Assembly (NCBI RefSeq): GCF_002575655.3
Contig: NC_053040.3
Coordinates: 359,536,267-359,600,266 of the forward strand
Direction: 5' to 3'
Source: Aegilops tauschii subsp. strangulata
Taxonomy: Eukaryota > Streptophyta > Magnoliopsida > Poales > Poaceae
DNA: 64,000 nucleotides
Each line of letters begins with the position of its first letter. Position 1 is the first letter of the stretch. Both the position numbers and the translations under genes were made by a program. Positions 36,640 through 49,477 of this stretch are shown piece after piece. Under the pieces are notes generated by a model. The model was not told the origin of the DNA and did no database searches. It saw only the letters and a program-made list of their open reading frames with translations.

Positions 36640-38618
36640 TCACCGGTTCATATACGCCAGATATGCAACCGGCCAATCCGGGATAACATGAAGGGCCGCC
36701 ACCAACTGAGCCTCTGGATCAGGAACAGCCAAATCCTCTTCACCAGGGAGCTTGTCAGACGGGTTATGCAAAACATCCAGGAAGACATTAGGTGGAACCG
36801 GTTTACGTTGGGAACCCAGGCGGCTTAAAGCGTCCGCCGCTTCATTCTTCCGCCGGTCCACATGATCCACCTGATAACCTTTAAAGTGACCTGCAACAAT
36901 ATCCACCTCACGACGATATGCTGCCATTAGTGGGTCCTTGGAATCCCAAGTGTCGAACACTTGTTGAGCCACCAGATCCGAGTCACCGAAGCACTTAACT
37001 CGGCTTAGGTTCATCTCCTTAGCCATCCGAAGACCATGGAGTAAAGCCTCATATTCAGCTGCATTGTTAGTGCAAGGGAACATTAAACGGAGAACATAAC
37101 AAAACTTATCACCTCGTGGGGAAGTTAATATGACTCCAGCCCCCGAGCCCTCCAATTGCCTGGACTCATCAAAATGAATAGTCCAATAAGTATGATCCGG
37201 CTTCTCCTCTGGCGCCTGTAATTCTGTCCAATCATTGATGAAATCCACAAGTGCCTGAGATTTGATCGCCGTTCGGGGTATGTATTTCAACCCGTGAGGC
37301 CCGAGCTCGATAGCCCACTTAGCAATCTGGCCAGTTGCTTCCCTGTCCTGGATTATATCCCCCAAAGGAGCAGAGCTGACCATCGTGATGGGATGACCTT
37401 GGAAATACTGCTTAAGCTTCCGGCTTGCCATGAAAACCCCATACACCAATTTTTGCCAATGCGGGTACCTCTGCTTGGACTCAATAAGTACCTCACTGAT
37501 ATAGTAAACCGGCCGCTGAACCGGATATTCCTTTCCTGCCTTCTTGCGCTCCACCACAATAGCCACAGTAACAGCCCGAGCGTTAGCTGCCACATATAGC
37601 AACAATGGTTCTTTGTCAACCGGAGCAGCGAGAATCGGCGGACTAGCTAGCTGCCGCTTTAAGTCCTCAAATGCTTCATTAGCAGCGTCACTCCAGAGGA
37701 AGTTATCTGTTTTCTTCAGCATCTGATACAAAGGGATGGCCTTCTCGCCAAGGCGACTGACAAACCGGCTCAACGCGGCAATCCGACCTGCCAGGCGTTG
37801 AACATCATTGATACACTTCGGTTTAGTCAAGGAGGTGATGGCTTTGATCTTTTCCAGATTAGCTTCAATGCCCCTGTTAGACACCAAAAAGCCCAAGAGC
37901 TTGCCTGCAGGTACACCAAAGACACACTTGGCCGGATTAAGCATCATTTTATAAACCCGCAGCTTATCAAAGGTTTCCTTCAAGTCATCAATCAATGTCT
38001 CCTTCTTTCTTGATTTTACCACAATATCATCCACATAGGCGTGAACATTGCGGTCGATCCGTTTATGAAGACAATTCTGCACACACCATTGATAAGTCGC
38101 CTGGGCACTCTGAGCCCAAAGGGCATGGACACATAGCAGAAGGCTCCAAAGGGAGTTATGAAGGCTGTCTTCTCCTGGTCCTTAACTGCCATTTTGATCT
38201 GATGATGACCAGAATATGCATCCAAAAAGCTTAAACGCTCACAACCCAAGGTAGCATCAATAATTTGATCAATACGGGGAAGGGCAAAAGGATCTGCTGG
38301 ACAAGCTTTGTTGAGATCTGTGTAGTCCACACACATACGCCAAGTGCCATTCTTCTTGAGGACCAGCACCGGATTAGCCAACCACTCAGGATGGAATACT
38401 TCAACGATAAATCCAACCATCAAGAGTCTGGCTACTTCTTCTCCAATAGCCTTGCGTCTTTCTTCATTGAACCGGCGGAGAAACTGCTTGACCGGTTTAT
38501 ACTTGGGATCAACATTGAGAGTGTGCTCAGCGAGTTCTCTCGGTACACCTGGCATGTCAGAAGGCTTCCATGCAAAGATGTCCCGATTCTCACGGATGAA
38601 CTCGATGAGCGTGCTTTC
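36640..38618 (-). pseudogene. pol: Tat reverse transcriptase and RNase H
   Basis: This would copy element RNA into DNA. The first part (38555 to about 38112) has VLVLKKNGTWRMCVDYTDLN and FLDAYSGHHQI. A one-base deletion near 38112, just after MPFGL, shifts the frame. The second part (38082 to 36640) has the catalytic YVDD (HAYVDDIVV), then RNase H with acidic residues in IHFDES, NNAAEYEALLHG, FGDSDLVAQQ and NEAADALSRLG. A TAG at 38619-38621 separates it from protease. The gene is non-functional in this copy. Confidence 0.9.
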
Positions 38619-39329
38619 CTATTTCAGATCCAAGTTAGCGCTAATGCTAAACTGCTTGGACGAATCGCCAGGCACGAAGTCAACAAGCTTAGTCTCATCA
38701 GCTGATTTAAACTTCAGGCCCGGATCATGATCTGTAGTTGGTTTCTTCAACGAAGTCATATCTACCGGATCAACATTGTCCTTGTAAAACTTCAACTCTT
38801 CTGTTGCACAAACCGACTCAGCATAAGCCGCATCACCTTCTTCACAATCCAGAGCAATCTTGCGGCTCCCATGCACGGTTGTAGTTCCCTTGTGACCCGG
38901 CATCTTGAGCTGCAGATAGACATAACAAGGCTGTGCCATAAACTTAGCATAAGCTGGCCGTCCAAATAGGGCATGATACGGGCTTTTGATTTTCACCACT
39001 TCAAAGGTCAAAGTTTCTGATCTTGAGTCATGCTCATCTCCAAAAGCCACCTCCAGGGCTATCTTACCAATAGGATATGCTAATTTACCAGGCACCACAC
39101 CATGGAACACCGTGTTGGACGGTTTAAGATTTTTATTTGTTAACCCCATGTGACGGAAAGTTTCATGATAAAGGATATTGATACTACTCCCTCCGTCCAT
39201 GAGTACCTTGGTGAACTTATAGCCTCCCACCTGAGGTGCCACCACCAATGCCAGATGACCCGGATTATCAATCCGGGGTGGATGATCCTCTCGACTCCAC
39301 ACAATAGGTTGTTCAGACCAGCGTAAGTA
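38619..39329 (-). pseudogene. pol: Tat aspartic protease region
   Basis: The segment 39302 to 38619 is in the gag frame and holds the protease motif KVLMDGGSSINILY, with DGGSS in place of the usual DTG or DSG, as is common in Tat elements. HALFGRPAYAKFMA follows. A TGA at 39330-39332 precedes it and a TAG at 38619-38621 ends it. It would cleave the polyprotein. Confidence 0.85.
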
Positions 39330-41873
39330 TCAGGGGACCGCCGGTTCAACGGCATTCACCGCCCTTTTACGAAGCTTTTGATCGCGCCTGTCCAAGCTAG
39401 TGGTGAAGACATGATACTGTCCGCTATTCAACTGCTTCGGGTTGCTCTGGTAACCCGACTGCTGCTGCTGATTGCCCTGATGATTATAGCCACCTTGGTT
39501 ACCCTTATTACTTTGATTCTTATGTCCACCCTGATTACCGTGGAAGCCTGAACCGGAATTTCCTCCGCCGTAACCCGGCCCATGAGAGCCGGGGCCTGAA
39601 CCGCCTCCTGGTCCATGATCATATCGGAAAGAATCAGAATTTTTGAACTCTTGCATGATGTAACAATCTTTCCAGAGGTGCGTGGACGGGTCCTCCTTCG
39701 TCCCATGCTTTGGACAGGGCTGGTTCAACAGATAAGACAAACGGTCCGGATTAGGACTTGGCCTTCCACCGCGCTAGGGCGGTTTACCCTTACGCCGCTG
39801 GCCCTTGTCATGTGCATTAGTATTAGCCACAAAGTCTAAACCGTGGTCCGCCTTACGCTTGCCGCCGTTTCCATGACCTGCCGGTTTGTGGTGCTGCCCC
39901 TTGGCGTTGCCGCTCTTTTTTCCCTTCCCTGTCTTATCATCGTCAGACTCGGGATCCTTGGTACTATCAGAGTCGGCATACTTCACCAGTGCGGCCATGA
40001 GGGTTCCCATGTCATTACAATGACGTTTGAGCCGTCCCAACTTCAACTTCAGGGGTTCAAACTGGCAATTGCCTTCCAATGTTAAAACTGCGGTGTCAGC
40101 GTTGATGCGGTCCGATGAATGCAAAATCTCTAAAACCCGGCGCACCCAATGGGTTGTTGACTCCCCTTCCTCCTGGACACGGGCAGCTAAGTCCACAATT
40201 GACATGGGTTGCTTGCATGTATCCTTCAAATTATGAATAAACCAGGCTCTCAACTCGGCCCATGACCTGATAGAATTAGCCGGTAAGCTCTTTAGCCAAG
40301 TGCGGGCCGTCCCTTCTAGCATCATGGTGAAGTATTTCGCACATGCCGCATCATCCACATCCAGCATCTCCATGGCCATCTCATAGCTTTCGACCCATGT
40401 TTCAGGGGATAAATCGGCGGTGTAATTCGGCACCTTGCGCGGGCCCTTGAAATCCTTGGGCAGGCGCACATTGCGTAACGCCGGGACGAGGCACGGCACT
40501 CCCAAAGAACTAGAGGTAACTCCTGGTTCCACCGATATGGTTGGACGAACCGGAGTAAGCTGACGGGCCTCATGCTGCGCCACTAACTCGGCCTCTCTGA
40601 GTGCCCGAGCCCGGTCCACCACCTCCTGAGCATCACCAGCACCACCCGCCGGGTTATTGCCACGGGACGGATCGCGGTTCCGCGCATTGCTTGACACTGC
40701 CGGTTCATCCATACGCCTGCTGTAACTCCGGCTTGGACGAGGAGTGGAATGAATCCGATCGCGACTATATGAATAAGCCTCCTGTTGAACCAAGGCTGTC
40801 TGAAGAAGCTCCTTAACCCGACGCGTCTCGACCGCCGCCGGAGAATCGCCTTCGATCGGGATGGCCGCCAGCCGTGAAGCGGCAGCGACAATGTTGTCCA
40901 TCGGGTTAGAATAATGACCCGGTGGCGTGGGGACATGCGGTGCTACAATGTTGTTCTGACGAGGCGGATCCACCAAACGTGGCTGAACCGGCGCTCCTGC
41001 TCCAGGTGCCTCCGCCCAGTTTACCACCGGCGGATTACTGGTCCCTGCTCCTGGGGTGTTAAAGAGATTTCTAGCGTCATAAACCGGCGGCAGGCGAGAT
41101 CGGTGCCTCCTCTTCAGGACTTCATTCGACGCACTCTGATCCAGCATAATCCGGTAAGCTTGTGCATCCAAAGCGGCCCGCTCTGCGGCTATCCTGGTAT
41201 CCTCAGCTGCTAAGTCGGCTTTGGCCTGGGTGATCTGATCTTTCACTTTCGCGATTTCCGCATTGTGCGCATCCTGATCCGCCGGGTTAACCTCCGCCAT
41301 CAGCGTTGCCAACGCGTCAAACAAATCAGATAGAACCTGAGCTGGCGGTCGCGCAGGGCCTCCTGCCCTGGCCGTTGTTGCCGCTGCCGATCCGGAAATC
41401 ATCGCCGCTGCGGTCGACGAGTGGAGCGCCGGTTGCGTACCGGCCATGAAGATCGCAACCCGGTTTGGCAGATCAAAGGGGTCCGGAATACTGTCGCCAT
41501 CGGAACAGCCCCCAATCCGGCCATCTTGTAACTAATATAATGACTCGGTCTCTCCGGTCGATGACTCGTCGCCGGAATAAACGACGGTCTCACCACCAGA
41601 TTCTGAACTATCCTCAGATTCCCCTCCATGGATAACTCCCACGAAGGCACGCTTCTTGACAGGCTTGACCCAGGCAGATCTCGCACGCTAAGCCGTTTCG
41701 ACGAGGTCGGTGCAGATGTCCGGCTCAGGGCCTGGTTCGCCGATCTTGCCAATGAAAACGTGTATGCCACCAAAGAGGACCCGGTACCCGTACTCGATTG
41801 AGACGGCCTCGAGGCCCCAGCCTGCATCGTCGATGTAGAGCTTGCCGCGACGACTCTTGGTCATCCGGCCCAT
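39330..41873 (-). pseudogene. gag: Tat gag with several in-frame stops
   Basis: The frame begins at ATG 41871-41873 (MGRMTKSRRGKLYIDDAG), 79 bases from the LTR, which is why I prefer it to the ATG at 41447. In-frame stops occur at 41688-41690, 41532-41534, 39774-39776 and 39330-39332. The Gag core is near 40400-40150 (SPETWVESYEMAMEML, ARTWLKSLPANSIRSWAEL). It is followed by a basic GK-rich tail and then CPKHGTKEDPSTHLWKDC, a Tat-type cysteine-histidine motif (about 39700). A G-, N- and Q-rich low-complexity stretch spans 39430-39620. Confidence 0.88.
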
Positions 41874-41932
41874 AGCTTAACCCTTGAGTCCTTCGAAGTT
41901 GCCCTCCAAGAACTTGAAACCATCGTGCGATA

Positions 41933-41950
41933 GCCCCACGGTGGGCGCCA
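41933..41950 (-). promoter_or_regulatory. Primer binding site of the Tat element
   Basis: The minus strand reads tggcgcccaccgtggggc, two bases from the LTR end. This is a form I know from many plant Gypsy elements. The priming tRNA is not assigned. Confidence 0.7.
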
Positions 41951-41952
41951 AC

Positions 41953-42479
41953 TGTCGTGGTTTTGTCACGGCAGATGTCCTAGAGAAAGGACTTAGTCGT
42001 GGAGCCATCGCTACGGGTTAACTTAAAAGGGTTAAAGCGGACAAGGGACGCAAGAGAGTTTTATACTAGTTCGGCCCCTTACGATGAAGGTAAAAGCCTA
42101 CGTCTAGCTGTGATGGATTTGCTGGGGTTTCGATGACCAGGGAGCGAATACGCTTTGCCTGAGTCTCGAGTTGTTGTCTGTTGTCCCTGAACCGCCGCTA
42201 GGTCGTCCCCTTATATACATGGGTTGACGCCCGTCGGTTTACAGAATCCCGAGGCCGGCTCATAATCGTGTCCAGCTCGGTCTCTGCTACTTCTATCTTA
42301 CAACACAAGTTTACATATCAATGCCGGTTTATGTCTACAGGCCTTAAACCGGCTTTGGGCCCTGGGCCTCCATAAAGCGTCACCGTCTGTCTTCATGGAC
42401 TTCAGATACAGATGAACTACTTATGGGGTTAACCCGGCCTCTCCTGGCCGGTTTACACCCAGTGGTAATATTCCCAACA
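41953..42479 (-). repeat. 5' LTR of the Tat-type Gypsy
   Basis: It is 527 bp, the same length as the left copy, with about 12 differences (hand count). The minus-strand TATA box GTATATAAGG is at 42209-42218. Confidence 0.92.
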
Positions 42480-43739
42480 GTAGGTGATAGCACCACATAA
42501 GGAAAAGTATAAGTAAGAAAATTTTATTAGAGAATGACAAACATAGCATTAGTCAGTGATGCAACTCATGAAAGAATTAATAAGGGAAGGGAAGATTCAC
42601 ATATAAATATACTATCCTAGAAATCTTTTGTGATTGTGAGCCCTCACCAAAATATTATATGCCAAAATTGTTGACATTGGACAAGGAAGACAACGTAATG
42701 GTTTATGTATGTTTATATTCACATAGAAGTCATATTGTCATAGATCCTTTAACATGTGATGCTTGCCCCCTATCTTTGCTAGCCAAAAATTCCGCACCAA
42801 GTAGAGATACTACTTGTGCATCCAAAAACCCTTAAACCCAAATTTTTTTAAAGTGTCCACCATACCTACCTAGGGATTGAACAAGATCCCTCAAGTAAGT
42901 TGTCATCGGTGCAAAAAGGCAATAAAAATTGCTTCTAAATATGTGAGATCTTTTAGTGTAAGAGAAAATTGAGTGTTGCACAAACTTGGATGACAAAGAA
43001 TAAAAGCGACAAACTGCATAATAAAGGTTGTCATCTTAAGGGGCAATGTAACGTCACGTTCTTTTGCACTAAGGGGTTGAGCATGCAAACAAATAAGCGC
43101 ATGGCAACCTCTGCTTCCCTCTGTGAAGGGCCTATATTTTTACTTTTATGCAAAGAGTCAAAGTTTTCCTTCTATTCCTTTTTATTTTCTCTTTTGGCAA
43201 GCATCATGTGGTGAGGAAAGATCTAGGCATATATGTCCAGTTGAATATAGATAGCACGAGTATTATTGTTGACATCACCCTTGAGGGGAACATGTTGGGA
43301 GTTGAAACAATAAGCCCCTGCCTTTCTATGTATCCAGTTGAAACGTTTTGCTCATGTGTACTCGATGAGTGTTAGTAATCATAGAAGACTATATGATGTT
43401 GAGTATGTGGACTTGCCCAAAGGCTCCGACACGTGACCCTTCCTGAAAAGATGATGAATTGTAGTTGCAAAGTTGACTGAGAACATAGATTGTTGGTTTC
43501 TAATAAAGTTTTTGCTTTATACTTCGATTGTGTGATGAACTATTACTTATTCATGGGAAGTGTATGATAAAATTTCTATGATAAAAGTCCTATGTTTAAT
43601 TTTGTTGTTGTTATAATAATCAACATGATGCTTCTATGTCTGTATTTTTTTTATCGACACCTCTCTCTCAAAGCATGTGGACATGTTTCTCTATTTCGGT
43701 TTTCGCTTGAGGACAAGCGGTGTCTAAGCTTGGGGGAGT
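42480..43739 (+). other. Right internal part of the Sabrina-like Gypsy
   Basis: It starts with the gtagg duplication and is A/T-rich. No gag-pol similarity or long frame is supported. It ends with the polypurine tract tgggggagt at 43731-43739, next to the 3' LTR. Confidence 0.65.
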
Positions 43740-45206
43740 TGATACGTCCATTTTGCATTATGTTTTCTTACTGTTATTTATAATGTTTTTATCCATAATA
43801 ATGCTTTTCGGAGTAATTCCAATGCCTTTTATCTCATAATTTGCAAGGTACACACTAAGAGGTAGAATTCTAGCAGTTCAAAATCTGGACCTGAAAAAGC
43901 TACGTCAGGCCACCTATTCTACACAACTCCAAATGAGATGAAACTCCACGAGGATTTTTTATGGAATATTTAAGAAATATTGGAGCCAATAAGCACCAGA
44001 GGGGGGCCACCAGGTGGGCACAACCCACCTGGGCGCGCCAGGCGCCCTGGTGGATTGTGGCCTCCTCGGCCCACCTCTGGTGCCCATCTTCTGGTATATA
44101 ATTGGTTTTGACCTAGAAAAAATAAGAGGAAGACTTTTGGGACGGACCGCCGCCGTCTCGAGGCGGAACTTGGGCAGGAGCACTTTTGCGCTCCGGCGGA
44201 GCGATTCTGCCAAGGGAACTTCCCTCCCGGAGGGGCAAATCATCTTCATCATCATCACCAACAACTCTCCCATCTTGGGGAGAGCAATCTCCATCAACAT
44301 CTTCACCAGCACCATCTCATCTCAAACCCTAGTTCATCCCTTGTATTCAATCTTGTTACCGGAACTATAGATTGTTGCTAGGGGGTGACTAGTAGTGTTG
44401 ATTACATCTTGTAGTTGATTACTATATGGTTTATTTGGTGGAAGATTATATGTTCAGATCCATTATGCATATTAATACCCCTCTGATCATGAGCATGTTT
44501 GTTGTTTGTGAGTAGTTACTTTCGTTCTTGAGGTCACGGGAGAAATCATGTTGCGAGTAATCATGTGAATTTGATAAGTGTTCGATATTTTGATGGTATG
44601 TATGTTGTGAACTTTTGATTCCCTTAGTGGTGTCATGTGAACGTCGACTACATGAAACTTCACCATATTTGGGCCTAAGGTAATGCATTGTGGAGTAGTA
44701 AATAGATGGTGGGTTGCGAGAGTGACAGAAACTTAAACCCCATTTTATGCACTATTCCGTAAGGGGCCGATTGGATCCTAGAGTTTAATGCTATGGTTAG
44801 GATTTATCCTGAATACTTTTCTCGTAGTTGCAGATGCTTGCGGGTGGGTTAATCAAAAGTAGTAGGTTTGTTCAAGTAAGAACAGCACCTAAGCACCAGT
44901 CCACCCACATATCAAACTATCAAAGTAGCGAACACAAATCAAACCAACATGATGAAAGTGACTAGATGAAATTCCCGTGTATCCTCAAGAACGCTTTGCT
45001 TATCATAAGAGATCGTTTTGGCCTGTCCATTGCCTCAAAAGGATTGGGCTACCTTGCTGCATACTTATTGCTACTATCATTACTTGCTCGTGACAAATTA
45101 TCTTGCTATCGAACTACTCGCTACTTACAGTTTTAGCACTTGCAGACATCACCTTACTGAAAACTACTTGTCATTTCCTTCTGCTCCTCGTTGGGTTCGA
45201 CACTCT
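43740..45206 (+). repeat. 3' LTR of the Sabrina-like Gypsy, truncated
   Basis: It begins tgatacgtccattttgcatt after the polypurine tract. It has a TATA-like site (ggtatataattgg, about 44093) and continues to gggttcgacactctt near 45206, where the family sequence stops short of its usual ...ATCA end. The following DNA belongs to the CACTA region, so the LTR lost its last tens of bases. Confidence 0.7.
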
Positions 45207-45454
45207 TGACACATGCAAATCTTACCAAATTGTTTGTAAGTGGTTGCACATGGGTCATCCAAAAGAACCATTTGCATTGAAGAGATGCACAAATCCTGCT
45301 CTCACTTTGCATCATGTCGTCCCGGGATCGACGGGCAGGGCGCGGGAGGACGGCAGCTGGCGGCGCTGAGAGGTAGCGTTCGATGGTGGCGTCCCATGCC
45401 ATTGAGGGGGGTGTGCGCACGAAGAGGAAGGCGGGCGGCCATGGAAGTCAAAGG

Positions 45455-45592
45455 GCTCGCTTCCCAGTGAGCCTGCGCAGCGTATAGCTCGCACGCTTCC
45501 CCGTGAGCATGCGCATTCGAGGACAGCTTGCACGCCTCTTGGTCAGCCTGCGCACTGTACTGCACTCACACGCATCCTGTTCAGTCAAGGTC
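45455..45592. repeat. Degenerate 32-39 bp minisatellite
   Basis: About four units start near 45455, 45487, 45526 and 45563. Their common words are gctcgcacgc, gtgagc and gcctgcgca. They lie in the G/C-rich left part of the CACTA fragment (45207-45650), where no convincing gene is seen. Confidence 0.6.
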
Positions 45593-45784
45593 AAGTAGCT
45601 GTCCGCACGGCACCTCCTACAACCATAAAAACCAAGACACGTGGCGTCACGTGAATGGTTAACAAAGCACACACGGTTTGAATTATACAAAAGTTTGACA
45701 TATTAAAGTGGCAGCTATTTTTTTCAAAATGCCTTTGTTGGCTGTCATTATTCGAGTGCGCCTTCTCTAAAAATGGACACGAAA

Positions 45785-47695
45785 AATACCACAGCATGTC
45801 GGGTGCCATTCCATGATAGCATGCCAAGTTTCATGAATTTCAGACGAGTTTTGGATTTACTAGAATTTAAAAATAAAGTATCCAACGTTTTGCCAGCAGT
45901 CAACGGTGCTCTGGTGTTTGAAATTCATTCCCACTTCTTGCATGGGACCTAAGCATGCACCCAACGACACAGATTTGATTTTTCAACCAATTTATATGCA
46001 CTGGAGCATGTGCATGTAGTTCAAATTTGAATTATGCACATAAATGCATTGAAAACTCAGTTAATGCATAAAAATGTCCAAACGAACCCCGAAAAACCAC
46101 AAAAATTGACACAACGCTCATGTTGTTCTATGTTGACACGAGAAAATTTTTGAAATCAATAAGAGGCAATGGAAATCATTTCGTCCCCAAAGGTGGGACG
46201 TTCCCTACTGAAACCATCACGCTTGTTGTGAGAAGCTAAGGTTTGTGAGAAGCTTATACCCAAACCTGCCCCAAATGGGACAAAAATTTTACCACGTCAT
46301 GTTGATGTCGCTCCATGACATATAGCATGCCAAGTTTCATGAATTTCACACGATTTTTGGATTTACTAGAATTTAAAAACCAGGTATCTCAACGTTTTGC
46401 TGGCAATCAATGGTGCTCTGGTGTTTGAAATTAATTCCCATTTCTTGCATGGGACCTAAGCATGCACCCAAGGACACAGATTTGATTTTTCAACCAATTT
46501 ATATGCACTGGAGCACGTGCATGTAGTTCAAATTTGAATTATGCACATAAATGCATTGAAAACTCAGTTAATGCATAAAAATGTCCAAACGAACCCCGAA
46601 AAATCACAAAATTTGACGAAACACTCCTGTTGTTCTATGTTGACACGAGAAATTTTTTTAAAGCAATAAGAGGCAATGGATATCACTTCATCCCCAAAGG
46701 TGGGACGTTCCCTACCGAAACCATCATGCTTGTTGTGAGAAGCTCTGGTTTGTGAGAAGCATATACCCAAACCTGCCCCAAACGGGACAAAAATTTTCCC
46801 ACGGCATGTTGATGCCGCTCCATGATAGCATGCCAAGTTTCATGAATTTCAGACGGGTTTTGGATTTAATAGAATTTAAAAACCAGGTATCTCAATGTTT
46901 GCGGCCGAGTGACGGTGGCGGGGTGCTTGGCATTCGTTCCCATTTCTTGCGTGGGACCTAAGCATGCAACCAAGAACACATATTTGAATTTTCAACTAAT
47001 TTATATGCATTAGAGCATGTGCATGTAGTTCAAATTTGAATTATGCACATAAATGCATTGAAAATTCAATTAATGCATAAAAATGTCCAAACGAACCTCG
47101 AAAAATCCCAAAAATTGACACAACACTCTTGTTGTTCTATGCTGACACTAGGAAAAAATTTGTCATCGAGAAGAGGCAATGGATATTGTTTCGTCCAGAA
47201 AGGAGAAATATTCCTTACTGAAACCATCAGGCTTGTTGTGAGAAGCTCTGGTTTGTGAGAAGCATATCCCCACACCTGCCCCAAATGGGACAAAAAATTT
47301 ACCATGGCATGTTGATGCCGCTCCATGACAGCATGCCAAGTTTCATGAATTTCAGACGAGCTTTGGATTTACTACAATTTAAAAACCAGGTATCTCAATG
47401 TTTGCGGCCGAGTGAGGGTGGCAGGGTGTTTGACATTCATTCTCATTTCTTGCATGGGACCTAAGCAGGCAACCAAGGACACAGATTTGAATTTTCAACT
47501 AATTTATATGCATTAGAGCGTGTGCCTATAGTTCAAATTTGAATTATGCACATGAATGCATAGAAAACTCAGTTAATGTATAAAAATGTCCAAGCAAACC
47601 CCCAAAAATCCCAAAAATTGACACAACACTCCCGTTGTTCTATGTTGACACTAGGAAAAAATTTGAAATCGAGAAGAGGCAACTGATATCGTTTC
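45785..47695 (+). repeat. 503-bp satellite in CACTA element, main block
   Basis: The landmark gcatgccaagtttcatgaat occurs at 45819, 46325, 46828 and 47331, spacings of 506, 503 and 503 bp. The fifth copy at 56530 is again 503 bp away once element D and its duplicated target are removed. Units share blocks such as gcccatttcttgcatggga-like, ttcaaatttgaattatgcac and gtccaaacgaacc. Open frames in the units repeat with the same period and are by-products. Confidence 0.92.
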
Positions 47696-49477
47696 TGTTG
47701 GGGAACGTAGCAGAAATTCAAAATTTTCTACGCATCACCAAGATCAATCTATGGAGTAATCTAGCAACGAGGGGAAGGGGAGTGCATCTACATACCCTTG
47801 TAGATCGCGATGCGGAAGCGTTGCAAGAACGCGGATGAAGGAGTCGTACTCGTAGCGATTCAGATCGCGGTTGATTCCGATCTAAGCGCCGAACCACGGC
47901 GCCTCCGCGTTCAACACACGTGCAGCCCGGTGACGTCTCCCAAGCCTTGATCCAGCAAGGAGAGAGGGAGAGGTTGGGGAAGACTCCATCCAGCAGCAGC
48001 ACGACGGCGTGGTGGTGATGGAGGAGCGTGGCAATCCCGCAGGGCTTCGCCAAGCACCGCGGGAGAGGAGGAGGAGGGAGAGGGGTAGGGCTGCACCAAA
48101 AGAGAGACGTTCTCATGTGTCTTGGGCAGCCCAAACCTCAACTATATATAGGGGGGAGGGGGCTGCGCCCCCCTCTAGGGTTCCCACCCCAAGAGGAGGC
48201 GGCCAGCCCTAGATCCCATCAAAGGGGCGGCCAAGGGGAGGAGAGGGGGGGCGCCCCACTAGATGGGCCCTAAGGCCCATCTGGACCTAGGGTTTGCCCC
48301 CTCCCACTCTCCCATGCGCCTTGGGCCTTGGTGGGGGGGCGCACCAGCCCACTTGGGGCTGGTCCCCTCCCACACTTGGCCCACGCAGCCTTCTGGGGCT
48401 GGTGGCCCCACTTGGTGGACCCCCGGGACCCTCCCGGTGGTCCCGGTACATTACCGATATCACCCGAAACTTTTCCGGTGACCAAAACAGGACTTCCCAT
48501 ATATAAATCTTTACCTCCGGACCATTCCGGAACTCCTCGTGACGTCCGGGATCTCATCCGGGACTCCGAACAACATTCGGTAACCACGTACATACTTTCC
48601 CTATAACCCTAGCGTCATCGAACCTTAAGTGTGTAGACCCTACGGGTTCGGGAACCATGCAGACATGCCCGAGACGTTCTCCGGTCAATAACCAACAGCG
48701 GGATCTGGATACCCATGTTGGCTCCCACATGTTCCACGATGATCTCATCGGATGAACCACGATGTCGGGGATTCAATCAATCCCGTATACAATTCCCTTT
48801 GTCTAACGGTATGTTACTTGCCCGAGATTCGATCGTCGGTATCCCTATACCTTGTTCAATCTCGTTACCGGCAAGTCTCTTTACTCGTTTCGTAACTCAC
48901 ATCATCCCGTGATCAACTCCTTGGTCACATTGTGCACATTATGATGATGTCCTACCGAGTGGGCCCAGAGATACCTCTCCGTTTACACGGAGTGACAAAT
49001 CCCAGTCTCGATTCGTGCCAACCCAACAGACACTTTCGGAGATACCCGTAGTGCACCTTTATAGCCACCCAGTTACGTTGTGACGTTTGGCACACCCAAA
49101 GCATTCCTACGGTATCCGGGAGTTGCACAATCTCATGGTCTAAGGAAATGATACTTGACTAGAAAAGCTCTGAGCAAACGAACTACACGATCTTGTGCTA
49201 GGCTTAGGATTGGGTCTTGTCCATCACATCATTCTCCTAATGATGTGATCCCGTTATCAACGACATCCAATGTCCATGGTCAAGAAACCGTAACCATCTA
49301 TTGATCAACGAGCTAGTCAACTAGAAGCTTACTAGGGACATGGTGTTGTCTATGTATCCACACATGTATCTGAGTTTCCTATCAATACAATTCTAGCATG
49401 GATAATAAACGATTATCATGAACAAGGAAATATAATAATAACCAATTTATTATTGCCTCTAGGGCATATTTCTAACA
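47696..49477 (-). repeat. 3' LTR of element D
   Basis: The plus strand runs tgttggggaacgtagcagaa to gggcatatttctaaca. The minus-strand TATA-like ctatatatag is at 48142-48151. Confidence 0.94.

Larger units (their letters stand above)
20232..42479 (-). mobile_element. Tat-type Gypsy retrotransposon with antisense gene, TSD GTAGG
   Basis: Paired 527-bp LTRs (20232-20758 and 41953-42479) are flanked by gtagg at 20227-20231 and 42480-42484. On the minus strand the order is 5' LTR, primer site, gag, protease, reverse transcriptase, RNase H, integrase, a long 3' region and 3' LTR. The 3' region holds a plus-strand spliced gene (21751-25360). Lack of a chromodomain after integrase, and an extra antisense ORF between pol and the 3' LTR, fit the Tat lineage (compare Grande and RIRE2). 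The LTRs differ at about 12 of 527 sites (hand count). Copia element C is nested at 25859-34619. Without C the element is about 13.5 kb. Confidence 0.9.
19450..45206 (+). mobile_element. Sabrina-like non-coding Gypsy element, split by the Tat element
   Basis: The parts are 19450-20231 (left internal region), 42480-43739 (right internal region) and 43740-45206 (3' LTR). The left and right parts are joined through the GTAGG duplication around the Tat insertion. No gag or pol similarity was found, only A/T-rich sequence, a long purine run (20149-20200) and an internal end ending in tgggggagt. The left part probably holds the end of a 5' LTR or a leader, cut where element A begins. Assigning both parts to one element rests on contiguity. 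The family name is from memory of the LTR start TGATACGTCCATTTTGCAT. Confidence 0.6.

Noticed and set aside
41399..41827. 142-codon minus-strand frame near the Tat 5' LTR
   Set aside because: It is out of frame with gag. The gag frame itself runs through this region from 41873 with two stops.
46564..47464. Repeated 69-90 codon frames in the satellite
   Set aside because: They recur with the 503-bp period on both strands and are not kept open between units.
45785..47695. CRISPR-like array
   Set aside because: The repeats are 503 bp long and head-to-tail without unique spacers, and the genome is a plant's. It is a satellite.
47718..48593. Frames in the LTRs of element D (also 54624-55500)
   Set aside because: Same reason: LTR leader sequence on both strands, with no family similarity.
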